The notes under the pieces are model-generated. The model was not told the DNA's origin and did not search any database. It saw nothing but the letters and a program-made list of their open reading frames with translations. This document shows, in pieces, positions 44,805-54,291 of a stretch of 64,000 bases of DNA (within the stretch, counting starts at the first letter, position 1; every line of letters starts with the position of its first letter). Both the position numbers and the translations under genes were made by a program. Location: assembly GCF_010993775.1 (NCBI RefSeq), contig NZ_WOTO01000035.1, forward strand, positions 1 through 64,000. The letters are read 5' to 3'. This DNA is from Fodinicola feengrottensis. Its GTDB lineage: Bacteria > Actinomycetota > Actinomycetes > Mycobacteriales > HKI-0501.

Positions 44805-45020
44805 CTACCGCAGTAAACCAATCAGGCCACCTACGGTACCCGCGAGAAGCCCGAGACAGCCACCGACAACAGCTAACCAGATCTGCCACCGGCGACCGGC
44901 TGTGGCTTCCAAATGCTTAAGGCGCGCTTCGTGATCGGTTTGCGTGCTAACGAGAGTGTCTAGTTTCTGGTCGAGTAAAACCAGCATCTCGTACAGTTCT
45001 TTGAAACCGGACGTAGCCAT
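44805..45020 (-). CDS. Small coiled-coil membrane protein, 71 aa (holin/spanin-like)
   Basis: N-terminal helix FKELYEMLVLLDQKLDTLVS, TDHEARLKHLEATAGRRW, then a C-terminal membrane helix LAVVGGCLGLLAGTVGGLIG ending LLR. The tail-anchored layout next to the endolysin suggests a second lysis membrane protein. It lies 10 bases after the endolysin stop. Confidence 0.7.
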   Translation of the reverse strand: MATSGFKELYEMLVLLDQKLDTLVSTQTDHEARLKHLEATAGRRWQIWLAVVGGCLGLLAGTVGGLIGLLR

Positions 45021-45029
45021 TAGGAAGAC

Positions 45030-45974
45030 TCACGACACGTGTACCTGCCCCTGCAGTGTCGCCCACAGATTCGCCCAGTCCCCTGAGTCGCCGCCAGGCC
45101 GCACGCCGCCGTGACGAGCTCCCCAAGCGGACAGCGCGTTGAAATGCGCACGGCCGTATGTGTCGCCCGCGACGATCCCAAACTCGTTAGCCCACGTACC
45201 GGTTGAGTCCCACGGAATCGCGTTGAAGAGATCGTAAATGTAGTTCGCCCAGTCGCGGGTGATTCCGGTCTTGTCGTTTGCGCAGTGGTCTGCGGGTACC
45301 CGGCGCATGTCTGCGGTGGTTGGCTGAGTTGAGCTCGGGTACGGACGCTTCTCCAGAGCCAGTACGGGGGCACGACCCTGGACCCAGACCGTATTGTCGA
45401 CGTTGTCCACCGCGCGCCAAGGCGAGCTCGGCAGCGGCCCGGATCCACCGATGGTCATCTCTGACAGCGGCGTGTAGGCAATATCAAGGTCGGGGTCACC
45501 TTGGTGCTGCCAGATGTCACAACTTACGCCGGGACCGCTAGCGCTGTACCTGGCGATCCACAGCCGTTGTCCGGCTTGGCGCCAGCCGCGGCCAGATTGC
45601 AGCTCGCCCTGATAGCGGGACAGGTCGACATACACGCCCGGCCAGTAGCCGGTGCGCGCGTGGTAGCGCTGACAGAACGCATTCAGGAAGCCGATGCCGA
45701 GTCCGTCAACCTCGTAATCCAGGAAGCCGGGCAGGTCGCCCTTGAGCGGAGCGCCGACTGACAGGAAGTTGTCGGCCTGCTGTGCGCCGTCGCCAGGCTG
45801 GGCGAAGTGATACGCGCCGAACACCTTACCCGCAGCGCGTGTCGCGTTGGCGCGAGCGGTAGCGCCAGGCGAGACATAGCTAGCGCCTTCGGTGTACTTA
45901 CCGATCAGAAAATCGTAGGCGCCGTAGTTGACTCCGCTATCGTACGAAGAGATATCGCGGCCTTGAGCGGTCAC
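45030..45974 (-). CDS. Endolysin, glycoside hydrolase family 25 lysozyme
   Basis: 314 residues. GGAGG precedes GTG 45974. GRDISSYDSGVNYGAYDFLI is the GH25 start; GFLDYEVDGLGIGFLNAF carries the DxE catalytic pair; GYWPGVYVDLSRYQ and LWIARYSASGPGVSCDIWQH are the barrel's later strands. The last 110 residues (from WRAVDNVDNTVWVQG) are a separate domain that probably binds the cell wall. Cleaves peptidoglycan glycan strands at lysis. Confidence 0.88.
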   Translation of the reverse strand: MTAQGRDISSYDSGVNYGAYDFLIGKYTEGASYVSPGATARANATRAAGKVFGAYHFAQPGDGAQQADNFLSVGAPLKGDLPGFLDYEVDGLGIGFLNAFCQRYHARTGYWPGVYVDLSRYQGELQSGRGWRQAGQRLWIARYSASGPGVSCDIWQHQGDPDLDIAYTPLSEMTIGGSGPLPSSPWRAVDNVDNTVWVQGRAPVLALEKRPYPSSTQPTTADMRRVPADHCANDKTGITRDWANYIYDLFNAIPWDSTGTWANEFGIVAGDTYGRAHFNALSAWGARHGGVRPGGDSGDWANLWATLQGQVHVS

Positions 45975-46083
45975 GCGGACACCTCCGTACGTTTGTGAGC
46001 GGCTTCACGGTGTCTTCCGGCGGTGGAGTCAGCGGCTGCAGCTGGCTGGCGTCCGGAAGTACGGGGAGATCGGGCTGAGTCAC
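45937..46083 (-). CDS. Possible short protein overlapping the endolysin start, 48 aa
   Basis: GTG 46083 with GAGAGG upstream gives VTQPDLPVLPDASQLQPLTP, PPEDTVKPLTNV and a basic end. Pro-rich, no fold. It fills the gap between the last tail gene and the endolysin but overlaps the latter. Uncertain. Confidence 0.3.
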   Translation of the reverse strand: MTQPDLPVLPDASQLQPLTPPPEDTVKPLTNVRRCPRDRSRPRYLFVR

Positions 46084-46102
46084 GGGCGCCTCTCGTGGCG
46101 AG

Positions 46103-46672
46103 TTAGTTGCCTATACGAACAATCTCAATGAACGCGTTGTGGGGCATGTCTATTGTCGAACCCGATGATTGTGTCGGGAAGAGTTGTACGTAGTCGTTCG
46201 CGGCCATCTTGATATCCGTGGAACATCGTTCCGAACACGCTATAGCAAACTGCATGTTGGTTGTGGTAGCGGACTGTTCCATGTCGTAATCCACCAGCGT
46301 CGTGCCGTTTTGGCGAACCAGAATGCACCTGTAACCGGCCACACTCACCGAGCCGTCCCAGTCGCCGCCTGCACATACCTCGTAGGTTCCCGCAACAGGC
46401 GCGATAAGCCGATCGTACGGAGCGGAACCAGTCGTCATTGACCCTGTGTAGGTTGACGCGTAGGTCAGCGTGTCGAACGTTTGAACAGTTGAGACAGTTG
46501 TGTGCAGCGTTCCAACAGCTTGCGATGTACTCGGAGCGCCGATAATAGCGTTGTCTAGCCGAGCCGCCGGAATTCCGTACAGGGCCAAATATTGGTCACG
46601 CAGCTCCGCGTTTAACACTGCGGCAGTCAGCGCCTGTGCTGATGTCCACGTGACAGGCGTTCCTACCGTCAT
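46103..46672 (-). CDS. Tail-appendage protein (C1q/TNF-like head), copy 3
   Basis: 189 residues. MTVGTPVTWTSAQALTAAVL, NAELRDQYLALYGIPAARLD is the N-terminal attachment motif seen in many actinophage tail proteins. The C-terminal half is a beta-sandwich: PVAGTYEVCAGGDWDGSVSV, AGYRCILVRQNGTTLVDYDM, NDYVQLFPTQSSGSTIDMPH. Relatives form trimeric tips for host contact. TAATG overlap with the previous gene. Confidence 0.7.
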   Translation of the reverse strand: MTVGTPVTWTSAQALTAAVLNAELRDQYLALYGIPAARLDNAIIGAPSTSQAVGTLHTTVSTVQTFDTLTYASTYTGSMTTGSAPYDRLIAPVAGTYEVCAGGDWDGSVSVAGYRCILVRQNGTTLVDYDMEQSATTTNMQFAIACSERCSTDIKMAANDYVQLFPTQSSGSTIDMPHNAFIEIVRIGN

Positions 46673-47271
46673 TAGGACACCTTCTTGATAGCGAACCAAA
46701 TGTAGGGAGTTCCGAATAAATAAGTCAGCGTGTTTGATGAGTTCTGCGCTATGCCGGTCTGCAGCGTAGTTCCTGCAATCAGCGGCGTCGTGAAATCCAC
46801 GTATGCGGTGCACGGTGCGCCATTGTTCCAGCGGCAGAAATCCCAAACCATAGCCTGCGGGTCGCCGTAGATTCCAGTGATGGCTGACCCTATCGAGCTG
46901 CCGCCTGTAATGAACGTACCGAATGCTTGGTATATGCCGAGATACCGAAACCCCGATGAAGCGGCCGCCAGGTACGCCCATGACATGCGGGCCCGGATCC
47001 GGTATGTGCCCGATATTTGGATTGTGAATCCGGACCCGGACGGGTCGGCCATCGTCGATCCGTCGTACGCATCGTCGTAGACCGCTGGCGTGTTCCACGC
47101 CAGCACCTGCGGCTGTGTCGACGACGCGATAGTGTTGGTCGTGGTGCGGGTAAATTTAGCGCGCGGTGGCTGGAATCCGGCCCGTAGCGCGGTCCGGACG
47201 TCGGTGTTGTTTTTGACTGCCGTCAGCTGATCGTTCGGTAGGTACGTCCCGGGAGTTATAGGGCTTGTCAT
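46672..47271 (-). CDS. Tail-appendage protein (C1q/TNF-like head), copy 2
   Basis: 199 residues from ATG 47271. PGTYLPNDQLTAVKNNTDVR, TALRAGFQPPRAKFTR opens it; VYDDAYDGSTMADPSGSGFT, IQISGTYRIRARMSWAYLAA, TFITGGSSIGSAITGIYGDP and TPLIAGTTLQTGIAQNSSNT are the jelly-roll strands. It shares YDGSxM/SGxYRxRA with the neighbouring copy 1. Probable receptor-contact protein. Confidence 0.7.
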   Translation of the reverse strand: MTSPITPGTYLPNDQLTAVKNNTDVRTALRAGFQPPRAKFTRTTTNTIASSTQPQVLAWNTPAVYDDAYDGSTMADPSGSGFTIQISGTYRIRARMSWAYLAAASSGFRYLGIYQAFGTFITGGSSIGSAITGIYGDPQAMVWDFCRWNNGAPCTAYVDFTTPLIAGTTLQTGIAQNSSNTLTYLFGTPYIWFAIKKVS

Positions 47272-47941
47272 GACCGCACCCACTCTGCCGCTAAGAACGT
47301 CGTGAACCCTGATGCCAACGTAGCCGCGGCTGAGCTGTTCTGGTTGACGACGTAATCCAACAGCCGATTACCGCTATCCTGTCCGGCGAACAGCTCTATT
47401 TGATCGCCCTGGATGAGGCGCACAAACACGGCACGGGCCCGCACCGGCTGGACTATAGCGGTACCGGAGGTAGTCAAGGGCGCATCCTGGTCCCACCCTG
47501 GGAACTGAACATCGGTAGGCGGACCACTCTGTCGGTCAGACAAAAACTGCCCTGAATGGTTGATGCCATAAGCGACGTTTCTTGTCCCCACGAACGGCGT
47601 TGCGTTGCCTGGGAAAATATTAGTGACATCCCAGAAATGGGCGGCCCGCAGCCGATACACCCCTGGAATGTTGCACATCAGGCTAGATCCGTACGCCATC
47701 TGCGAACCGTCGAACGCATAATCGTATGCGACGGCATCGAAAATGACGTTGCATAGCGTGACGGGCGAGGGGCGGATGTTGGAGAAATTAGCGTCGTTCC
47801 ACATGGTGACCTTAGTTTTTTCACCAACATAGCCCTAGGACGCCCGAGAAGCCCGTTGCTTTGGTCTCTGGTCTCGGCGTTCCATTTGGTCGCCGTGATT
47901 TTGTCGTTTGTTGCCCACGTGACAGGAGAACCTACCGTCAT
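47268..47941 (-). CDS. Tail-appendage protein (C1q/TNF-like head), copy 1 (homopolymer frameshift)
   Basis: MTVGSPVTWATNDKITATKW, NAETRDQSNGLLGRPRAMLV is nearly the attachment segment of copy 3. The frame breaks at a T6 run on the plus strand (47816-47821) and continues NIRPSPVTLCNVIFDAVAYD, YAFDGSQMAYGSSLMCNIPG, VYRLRAAHFWDV and RLIQGDQIELFAGQDSGNRL. About 224 residues. ATGA overlap with copy 2. Confidence 0.72.
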
Positions 47942-49959
47942 CAGAATCCCAATCTAGCCGACGAGGTATCTAGTTCGTCCGATCCCGCAACGCCGACTGT
48001 GTACACCGTTGTCTGCGGGACATTAGGCACCACGGTGAACAGAACGACTTGTTTATCTATGGACCACGTTTCGGAAATACCTTCGACAGCCATGATCCCG
48101 AAAACATAGCCTGTCGTAAGATTCGTGAACTGCGTTTGGTCCAGCAGTTTTGCCGCAAGTACCGCGGCCCGAATTGACGGCTGGGTTAACAGATCCACAG
48201 TGATCTGTGGAATGCGAATCAGCGGGTTGGACTGCCCATTGATGATCCACCGAGAGGTTTCATCGCCGTTGGTCGGGGAGGCACTTACGGTAGTTACCGA
48301 GGCCTGATAGGTCCCATTAGCCGCTACCGAAGCGTTGTTAACTGCTCGCGAAGACGAGCCCGTACCGGTGGTGGTCGTGACGTCATTAATCAAACGCGAG
48401 TCGTCGAGAATAGGTACCACGTCACCGACACCTACGTTGCCGGACCCTGGCGAGGCGTCCAGCGTCAAGACGGGTGACGTGTAGCGATGTCCGCGGGAGT
48501 AGAACGTGGGCAGTCCTGAGGGGTCGATAAAGAATAGACCCTGTTCTGTCGTTTCCAACGCGTGAATCAGGTTTAGCGCCGTATCCGCTGATTGGTTAAC
48601 CACCGGCGTGCCGCTGGCTTCCATTGCCGAGCTTGCGGACTGGTCCCCAAATCCCGCGTACTTAATGATTCGAACAGCTCGGTTGCGCAGGGACTCGCCG
48701 TAAAAGCCATTGCGGCCGGCTAAATGATGTTGCATCAAACGCGTCTGGCTCAGATTGGTCTGATAAAGCGCGACGTGGGCAACCGATCCGTCCAATAGAG
48801 CGCCACCAAACGCCGGCAGCCCCGCTATCTGCAGCTGAGATAGTGTCTTTACGGTGGCGGGGGGCTGAGAGAGGGGGACGAAGCTGCCGACGCATCCCAT
48901 CATGTGCCCGTTTTGATAGAAGGCTGCCGACGCGGCCGTCGTACCTCCGTCGCTGACTACCGCGAAGTGATACCAAATGCCGGGTGTCAGATGGCCACCT
49001 AGGCCGCGGGCCTGTGTGGTGGACGTTCTGTCGCCGCATGCCAGATATGTCTGAGCGGTTCCGTAGTTGGTGTATGGGCCGCCTGACACGAATGGCGAAG
49101 GACCGTTGGGTCCCTGGTAGAATCCTCCGATTAGGTTCTGGCCGTCCACCATCATCGCGCCGGTATAGAACAGGCTCGCCCCGTCGTAGTTTGGATACGT
49201 CTCGCCGTAGTTTCCGTCTACGTTGATCTTCATCCACCATTCGAGGGTGTATGAGTGACCGTTGCCGATAGTCAACGGCGAGGTTAGGTTAGTCTGAAGA
49301 TACTTCCCGAACGGGTTTGCGTATCCTTGCGAGTAGTCAGGGGTAAAGTTCGGAGCACTCTCGCCTGCGGCGGGCGGCCCTGTCGTTCCGCCTGGGTCTA
49401 ATCCACCGCTCGGCCCGATCGAATACACTTGCAGGGGAGGCTGCAGGTTTCCGGATTGGTCCGCGAACCCCGTTGCGTCTTTGCCGTCGTCCATCGGGTA
49501 GTACGCTAGCGGACCATCCTGCAAAATCTCCTCGTGCAGAAACGATCTAATCTGCCGGAATCGCTGCATTCGATGCAGCACATCTGTCGCGGTTGCCGCT
49601 ACCGTCTTGTACGAATTGGGACCTGAAACGTCAACCGTCCACGAATCTACCAGTCCGGTGAACCGCGGCGAGCTGATGCCTGCCCCAGCGTCTACTATCG
49701 TGAACCTGATCCACAGCGGAATCTTGATGTTCGGGTAATACGGTGATCCACTGTTCCCCGGCGTGAACCGACCATCGACGTTATCCAGAACACACGCAAA
49801 CGTAGACGGCGTTACCGCGCTCTGTTCGTCAGCACGGCCGCGGGTGACCGTGCACTGCTGGTCCCACGCCACATAAGCAGAGATGTCTATCCAGCCGCTG
49901 GTCGGGGCGGCTGAATAGGTGGTTGAGGCGTTGATCTCAAGCTTAGGACCCAGGCTCAC
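47941..49959 (-). CDS. Minor tail protein with LamG-like domain, 672 aa
   Basis: Intact. Residues 1-130 are a distal-tail-like domain (GWIDISAYVAWDQQCTVTRG, FACVLDNVDGRFTPGNSGSP). Residues about 140-400 form a concanavalin/LamG fold: GPLAYYPMDDGKDATGFADQ, YTLEWWMKINVDGNYGE, GIWYHFAVVSDGGTTAASAA. A baseplate-hub-like C-terminus follows (GLFFIDPSGLPTFYSRGHRY). Likely the tail-tip hub that binds host glycans. ATGA overlap with the tape measure gene. Confidence 0.85.
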   Translation of the reverse strand: MSLGPKLEINASTTYSAAPTSGWIDISAYVAWDQQCTVTRGRADEQSAVTPSTFACVLDNVDGRFTPGNSGSPYYPNIKIPLWIRFTIVDAGAGISSPRFTGLVDSWTVDVSGPNSYKTVAATATDVLHRMQRFRQIRSFLHEEILQDGPLAYYPMDDGKDATGFADQSGNLQPPLQVYSIGPSGGLDPGGTTGPPAAGESAPNFTPDYSQGYANPFGKYLQTNLTSPLTIGNGHSYTLEWWMKINVDGNYGETYPNYDGASLFYTGAMMVDGQNLIGGFYQGPNGPSPFVSGGPYTNYGTAQTYLACGDRTSTTQARGLGGHLTPGIWYHFAVVSDGGTTAASAAFYQNGHMMGCVGSFVPLSQPPATVKTLSQLQIAGLPAFGGALLDGSVAHVALYQTNLSQTRLMQHHLAGRNGFYGESLRNRAVRIIKYAGFGDQSASSAMEASGTPVVNQSADTALNLIHALETTEQGLFFIDPSGLPTFYSRGHRYTSPVLTLDASPGSGNVGVGDVVPILDDSRLINDVTTTTGTGSSSRAVNNASVAANGTYQASVTTVSASPTNGDETSRWIINGQSNPLIRIPQITVDLLTQPSIRAAVLAAKLLDQTQFTNLTTGYVFGIMAVEGISETWSIDKQVVLFTVVPNVPQTTVYTVGVAGSDELDTSSARLGF

Positions 49960-52220
49960 GCTAGACCTCCAGTGGCCTGCCCTGTGCGACGGTTGTACTT
50001 AACCAACGCGCGCACCAATACTTGGCTATCGAGATTGAAGTTAACCGGGATAGTCACGACCTCGCCGTTAGAGGAAGCGCCCGCCACGCCGAACCCGCCA
50101 GCCAGACCGCCAGCGCCAGAGGCACTTGCCGGCAGCGCGGCATCGGCCATCCGAGAGGCTGCGCCCACGATGAGGTGCATGTTGTCGTCGACGCCCTTGG
50201 CGATTCCAGCCGGCAGCCATTTACCGACTTTGTCCGCGGCTTCGGTAGACGGAGAATGGATACCTAGAGCGCTGGTCATGCTGTTAATGATGTTGCTGGC
50301 GAAGCTGCTTACTTGGTTCCACAGCCAACCGCCCATGCCGGCGATGCCGTTCCACAGTCCGATGACTATGTTGCGGCCGATATTCCCTACGCCGGACACT
50401 ATTCGGTTGAATATGGCTAGGATGTTGTTCGGCAGGTTTACGATAGCGCTGACAACAAAGCTGACAGCCTGCCGGATACCGGTCGGCAAAGTCACCGTAA
50501 AGAACCGGATCACATCCAGGATGATGGACGCGACGCCCCTACTGAATCCTTGGAACAAATTCCATGCTAACTGAATTGGCGCCCAGAAAAACGCCATGCC
50601 GATCTTGATCCAACCAGGCAAAGTCACGGTGAAGAACGAACCGATGGCGGCACCAATAACCTGGATGTCTTTCCAGAACGCTTGGAAAGTGCCCGAGATT
50701 ACCGGCCAAACAGCCGCCCACACGTCTTGGAACCAGTGGGTTTTGGTGGCTATAAGCACGATGATCGCTACCAGGGCGGCGATAGCAATAATGACGAGGC
50801 CGATGGGGTTAGCGTCCATGGCCGCGTCAAGCACCCATTGGATAGCCGCCCACGTGGCGGTGGCGGCCTTCACGACGCCCTGCCACACCACCTGAGCCGC
50901 TATCGCGACTTTCGAGGCCACCATCATCGCGGTGTTCTTCACCCACGCCAGCGAGTTCTCAGCGACCGTTACGGTCAACGATGCAACGGCGCTGGCCGCA
51001 GAGGCAATGTTGGAGCCCATCGTTACGAATCCAGAACCCATATTGGCAGGCAGCCGCGCGGCGAATCGGCCGATTGTTCCGCCGAGCTTGCCAATCTTGG
51101 TTGCGGCCTTATCTACGCCAGAGCCAATCTTTCCCACGATTCCGGACGAGATAATCTGCCCCGCAATCAGGACCGGCGGACCTGCGGCCGTTAACGCGGG
51201 GCCCCACCTGGCACCAACCTGGTTGAAGGTGTTTTCCACCTGGGTCCTGAACACTTTGAACTGTCCAGCGAGACCGACAACCGACGCTGAGGCCTGTCCT
51301 TGTGCAGCGTTGCCCAGCTTATTAAGGGCATCGGTACCCTTGCTGGCTGCCGCAGTGACTCCCGCTTGAGCGATGGATACGGCCTTGGCGGTTGTAGCCA
51401 CCTTCGTCTGAGCCGCCGAAACCGCTTCGTGAGCGTTGCGCAGCGCGATTTGGTTTGCTATTGAGATTTTCTTTTTGCCGGCATCTACCGCTTCCAGGTC
51501 GGAAGTTTTTTGCTGTGCGGTACTGACCGACGTAATCGCCGCGGCATGTGCCTTGGTCGCGGACGCCAGCAGCTTGCCTGCGTTAGCGGTGGAAGCCACC
51601 TGGATACCGAACTCTTTGAGGATCTTGGTATTGCCGTTGTACGCCTTACCCACAAGATCCGCGGCAGCCACTAGGCTGATGTGCTTTTTGGCCGCTATAT
51701 CAGACGCAATAGAGAGCGCATTCAAAGCCTTTTCAGGATTGTGCATGGCGAGTGTCAAGCTGCTCAAGGCGCCTTGAGTTTGGGCAGCGTCGTTGCCGAA
51801 TTTGGCTTGAGTCGTGATTGCACTTTCGATCTTGGGTTCTAGTTCTTCCCAAGAACCGCCCATGTTTTCTATGGAGGTTTTGAGCTGCGCCTGAGCCTGG
51901 ACGTCGGCGGCACTTGATGTCACCATCAACGCCCCAGCCGCAGTGACGGCACCGCCTACTGCCGTTATTACTGTGCCCGCCGAGCGGCCATGTTCCGCGA
52001 GGTGATCAAAGCCCTCGCCTAGAATATTAAGGCTCTCAGCTATGGGACCTAGGGCTCCGCCGAACGACGAGCCTAGCGTTTTGCTTAAGCCGCTAAACGC
52101 CTTGCCGATTTTGCCGGCGGTGTTGGAGGATGATGTACCTAGCCCCTCCACGGCCTTGGTGCCGTTGGACATGTCGCCAACGACTTTAACCTGCACAGTT
52201 CGCGACAGAACAGAAGGCAT
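49956..52220 (-). CDS. Tape measure protein, 754 aa
   Basis: Sets tail length and is ejected at infection. Coiled-coil/helical N-terminus (AISIASDI-type helices, VSTAQQKTSDLEAVDAGKKK), membrane-like segments in the middle (PIGLVIIAIAALVAIIVLIA), and the diagnostic C-terminus MTSALGIHSPSTEAADKVGK, WLPAGIAKGVDDNM. By the usual rule of about 0.15 nm per residue the tail would be near 110 nm. No lytic-transglycosylase motif seen. Intact. Confidence 0.93.
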   Translation of the reverse strand: MPSVLSRTVQVKVVGDMSNGTKAVEGLGTSSSNTAGKIGKAFSGLSKTLGSSFGGALGPIAESLNILGEGFDHLAEHGRSAGTVITAVGGAVTAAGALMVTSSAADVQAQAQLKTSIENMGGSWEELEPKIESAITTQAKFGNDAAQTQGALSSLTLAMHNPEKALNALSIASDIAAKKHISLVAAADLVGKAYNGNTKILKEFGIQVASTANAGKLLASATKAHAAAITSVSTAQQKTSDLEAVDAGKKKISIANQIALRNAHEAVSAAQTKVATTAKAVSIAQAGVTAAASKGTDALNKLGNAAQGQASASVVGLAGQFKVFRTQVENTFNQVGARWGPALTAAGPPVLIAGQIISSGIVGKIGSGVDKAATKIGKLGGTIGRFAARLPANMGSGFVTMGSNIASAASAVASLTVTVAENSLAWVKNTAMMVASKVAIAAQVVWQGVVKAATATWAAIQWVLDAAMDANPIGLVIIAIAALVAIIVLIATKTHWFQDVWAAVWPVISGTFQAFWKDIQVIGAAIGSFFTVTLPGWIKIGMAFFWAPIQLAWNLFQGFSRGVASIILDVIRFFTVTLPTGIRQAVSFVVSAIVNLPNNILAIFNRIVSGVGNIGRNIVIGLWNGIAGMGGWLWNQVSSFASNIINSMTSALGIHSPSTEAADKVGKWLPAGIAKGVDDNMHLIVGAASRMADAALPASASGAGGLAGGFGVAGASSNGEVVTIPVNFNLDSQVLVRALVKYNRRTGQATGGLA

Positions 52221-52232
52221 AACGCAAGCTCC

Positions 52233-52780
52233 CTAGCTTATGGGCTTATTCGCTTCGACGTATGCGTCTATGCCGTCTAGAAGGTGAAAGAAATCGATAA
52301 TCCGCAACTTGTCGACCGCATCAGGCTGTACGTGACAGACGTGCGTTAGTCCGAAGAAGTACTCGGCTCGGAGGTCTCGGAGGCTTTTGTCCGCGCGCTT
52401 GTGGACGATGAAGCGTTCAGGTCGGGTTGGCCTTTTGGGTCATGGGAACACGCCGCATCGCCAATCAGGCCGTCGTCGTCGCACAGTCGGCAGCGTTCGA
52501 TAAGCTCCGCCGTATATTGACGTTCCGCGGCGTTGATAGCGTTACTGAACGCGTTTACTTTGAAGTTGAGGTCTTGAATGTTGCATTGCTCGCCGTTCTG
52601 ATTCTTCATCAGCCACATGAGTGCTTGCCACGCGTGCACGTCGACCTCTTGAATACCGTCGTTGAACGCCTTCAAGGTCATCCCCGTGCCGTACTGAATC
52701 GCGATGCCCTGCTTGACGTCAATATCTTCCGGGTCGAAGTCGTACGTTTTGCCTTCCCAGTCAACCTTGTATTGCGGCAA
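52233..52780 (-). CDS. Tail assembly chaperones G and GT with programmed -1 frameshift
   Basis: G: TTG 52780 behind GGGAG reads LPQYKVDWEGKTYDFDPEDI, DVHAWQALMWLMKNQN and ends at 52346. At C-CCA-AAA (minus strand; 52433-52439) a -1 slip enters a frame open just upstream that continues ERFIVHKRADKSLRDLRAEY, FFGLTHVCHVQPDAVDKLRI, IDFFHLLDGIDAYVEANKPI to the stop at 52233. Heptamer and phase are canonical. The longer GT product recruits the tape measure protein to the tail tube. Immediately precedes the tape measure gene, as in lambda. Confidence 0.88.
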
Positions 52781-52796
52781 AGCGCTCTCCCTTGAT

Positions 52797-53240
52797 CTAC
52801 TTGAATCCTGCGTTGCGCATGACTGCGTCGATGACTTTGGCGACTTCTTCAGCAACCGCATCCGCATTGTCGTTAGCGGCTTTGGCCAGATATGGTTTCG
52901 CCGCTTGGTCAACCCAGACCTCAGATTGTCCGTACACCGGGTGCCTGAACACGGCGCCTTTGGTGCCCTCGAAGGCGGCCGCGTGTGGGGCAGCGTCGCC
53001 CCCGGCCCGGACGGTGACGGACTGCGCACCTCCGCTGACCTTTATCGACTGGGGAATTCGAGTCGACCAAGACGCGTTAGATGCCGCGGCGGCGGCCACG
53101 ATCTGACCGGCGCTGCGAAGACCTTTAGCTAGTTCCTTTGGAGACGAGCCGACAGCCGTTTTAAGGTCCCTGGCTAAGTTGCGCAGATCCACGACCTGAG
53201 CGGACAGCGAGCCGTGGATGACAGTTCGCGGAGCCGCCAT
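52797..53240 (-). CDS. HK97 gp10-like structural protein, 147 aa
   Basis: LSAQVVDLRNLARDLKTAVG, SSPKELAKGLRSAGQIVAAA, then the beta region SIKVSGGAQSVTVRAGGDAA, PHAAAFEGTKGAVFRHPVYG and a C-terminal helix. The F-x-HPVYG motif is typical of gp10/minor tail-completion proteins. Unusually it lies after the tail tube gene rather than before it. Intact. Confidence 0.78.
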   Translation of the reverse strand: MAAPRTVIHGSLSAQVVDLRNLARDLKTAVGSSPKELAKGLRSAGQIVAAAAASNASWSTRIPQSIKVSGGAQSVTVRAGGDAAPHAAAFEGTKGAVFRHPVYGQSEVWVDQAAKPYLAKAANDNADAVAEEVAKVIDAVMRNAGFK

Positions 53241-53241
53241 A

Positions 53242-54289
53242 TTAGACCGCGGTGTCGGTGGAGATATACGTGATCTGGATCGGGTTGTTGACCTGGTCGT
53301 CCAGACCCGTGAACGGCATCGTCATGCTGCTGAGAACGTCCGGACCACCGATCTTCGGGGTTTCGCCATCGAAGTGGATGTTCGGGATGATGATGTCCAA
53401 CGTGTAGTTGCTGGCGCCGATCGACGGACCGACGAATGACACTTCGAGGGCCACGGCAGCGTCGGACGTGAACAGGTCGTATACCGCAGCCTGCGTAACA
53501 AACTCGACATCCAGCTGGCCAGTCAGCGCGTGAGTGGCGTTTTCGATCTGCTCGGCCTTGCGCCCGTTCGAGCCGTAGAAATAGCGGTCTGCCTTGAACG
53601 GGTTACTCTGCTTGATGCTGCAGTTGGTGACACTGGCGATGTTCACGCCGCTGGCGACGGACGTGACTCCCGACGTGGTGGTGGCGGTGCCGCCGAGCAG
53701 TAGGTTTGCTTGCGCAAAATGGAACTCGCTAGCCACCGGGTACGACGCGGTTGCCAGCGCCGGACCAGCCGGCGACGTGTTGGGATTGAGCTCGTCCCAC
53801 GCGTCCACGGTCAGCTTGAGGGTGGCGATCTCCCCTTCTTTACACGAAATCTCCCAGTCGGAGAACTTGACTCCCGTGTATGTGATGGGGATGACGGTTC
53901 CGTTGGTCTGGGGGACACCCTTTTGGACCGTCATCGTTTTGCCCTGTAGCGAGCCCGGGGCGTGCACTTGCTTGTACGCGCCGGTTACGCCGATCTGGAC
54001 GGCCGTAGCCGAGAAGGACCCCAGCATGTTTTGCAGGAGCAGCCCGAACCCCTTGTTAGCCACGTTAAGGTCGAAGCCGCCATTCACGTCGCGCTTAACG
54101 TATGCGCGTCGTGCCGCCCGATCATACTGGCCACCCGCGTGAAGGCCTTTGCCCTCGACCACGGTCTTTTTCAGCTCGTGCGTCTCTGAGTTGAACTCGA
54201 AAAAAACGCATACCTGAGGTGGTTGGCGTGCCGGGGGTGACTTCTTGTGCGACGCCAATTTGAGCGCTTAGCCCAGAACCGATCGGCAT
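53242..54289 (-). CDS. Major tail tube protein (homopolymer frameshift near the start)
   Basis: The N-terminus starts at ATG 54289, MPIGSGLSAQIGVAQEVTPG, the usual tail tube opening; an A7 run (54200-54206) shifts the frame just before EFNSETHELKKTVVEGKGLH. The rest is intact: RDVNGGFDLNVANKGFGLLL, VKFSDWEISCKEGEIATLKL, DADRYFYGS-type strands and FDGETPKIGGPDVLSSMTMP. About 349 residues. Forms the non-contractile tail tube. Confidence 0.87.
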
Positions 54290-54291
54290 AG

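Noticed and set aside
46141-46155. Further CTGTC/TGTCGA-like site (ATGTCTATTGTCGA)
   Set aside because: Half-site spacing differs by one base and it lies inside a tail gene; not counted with the array.
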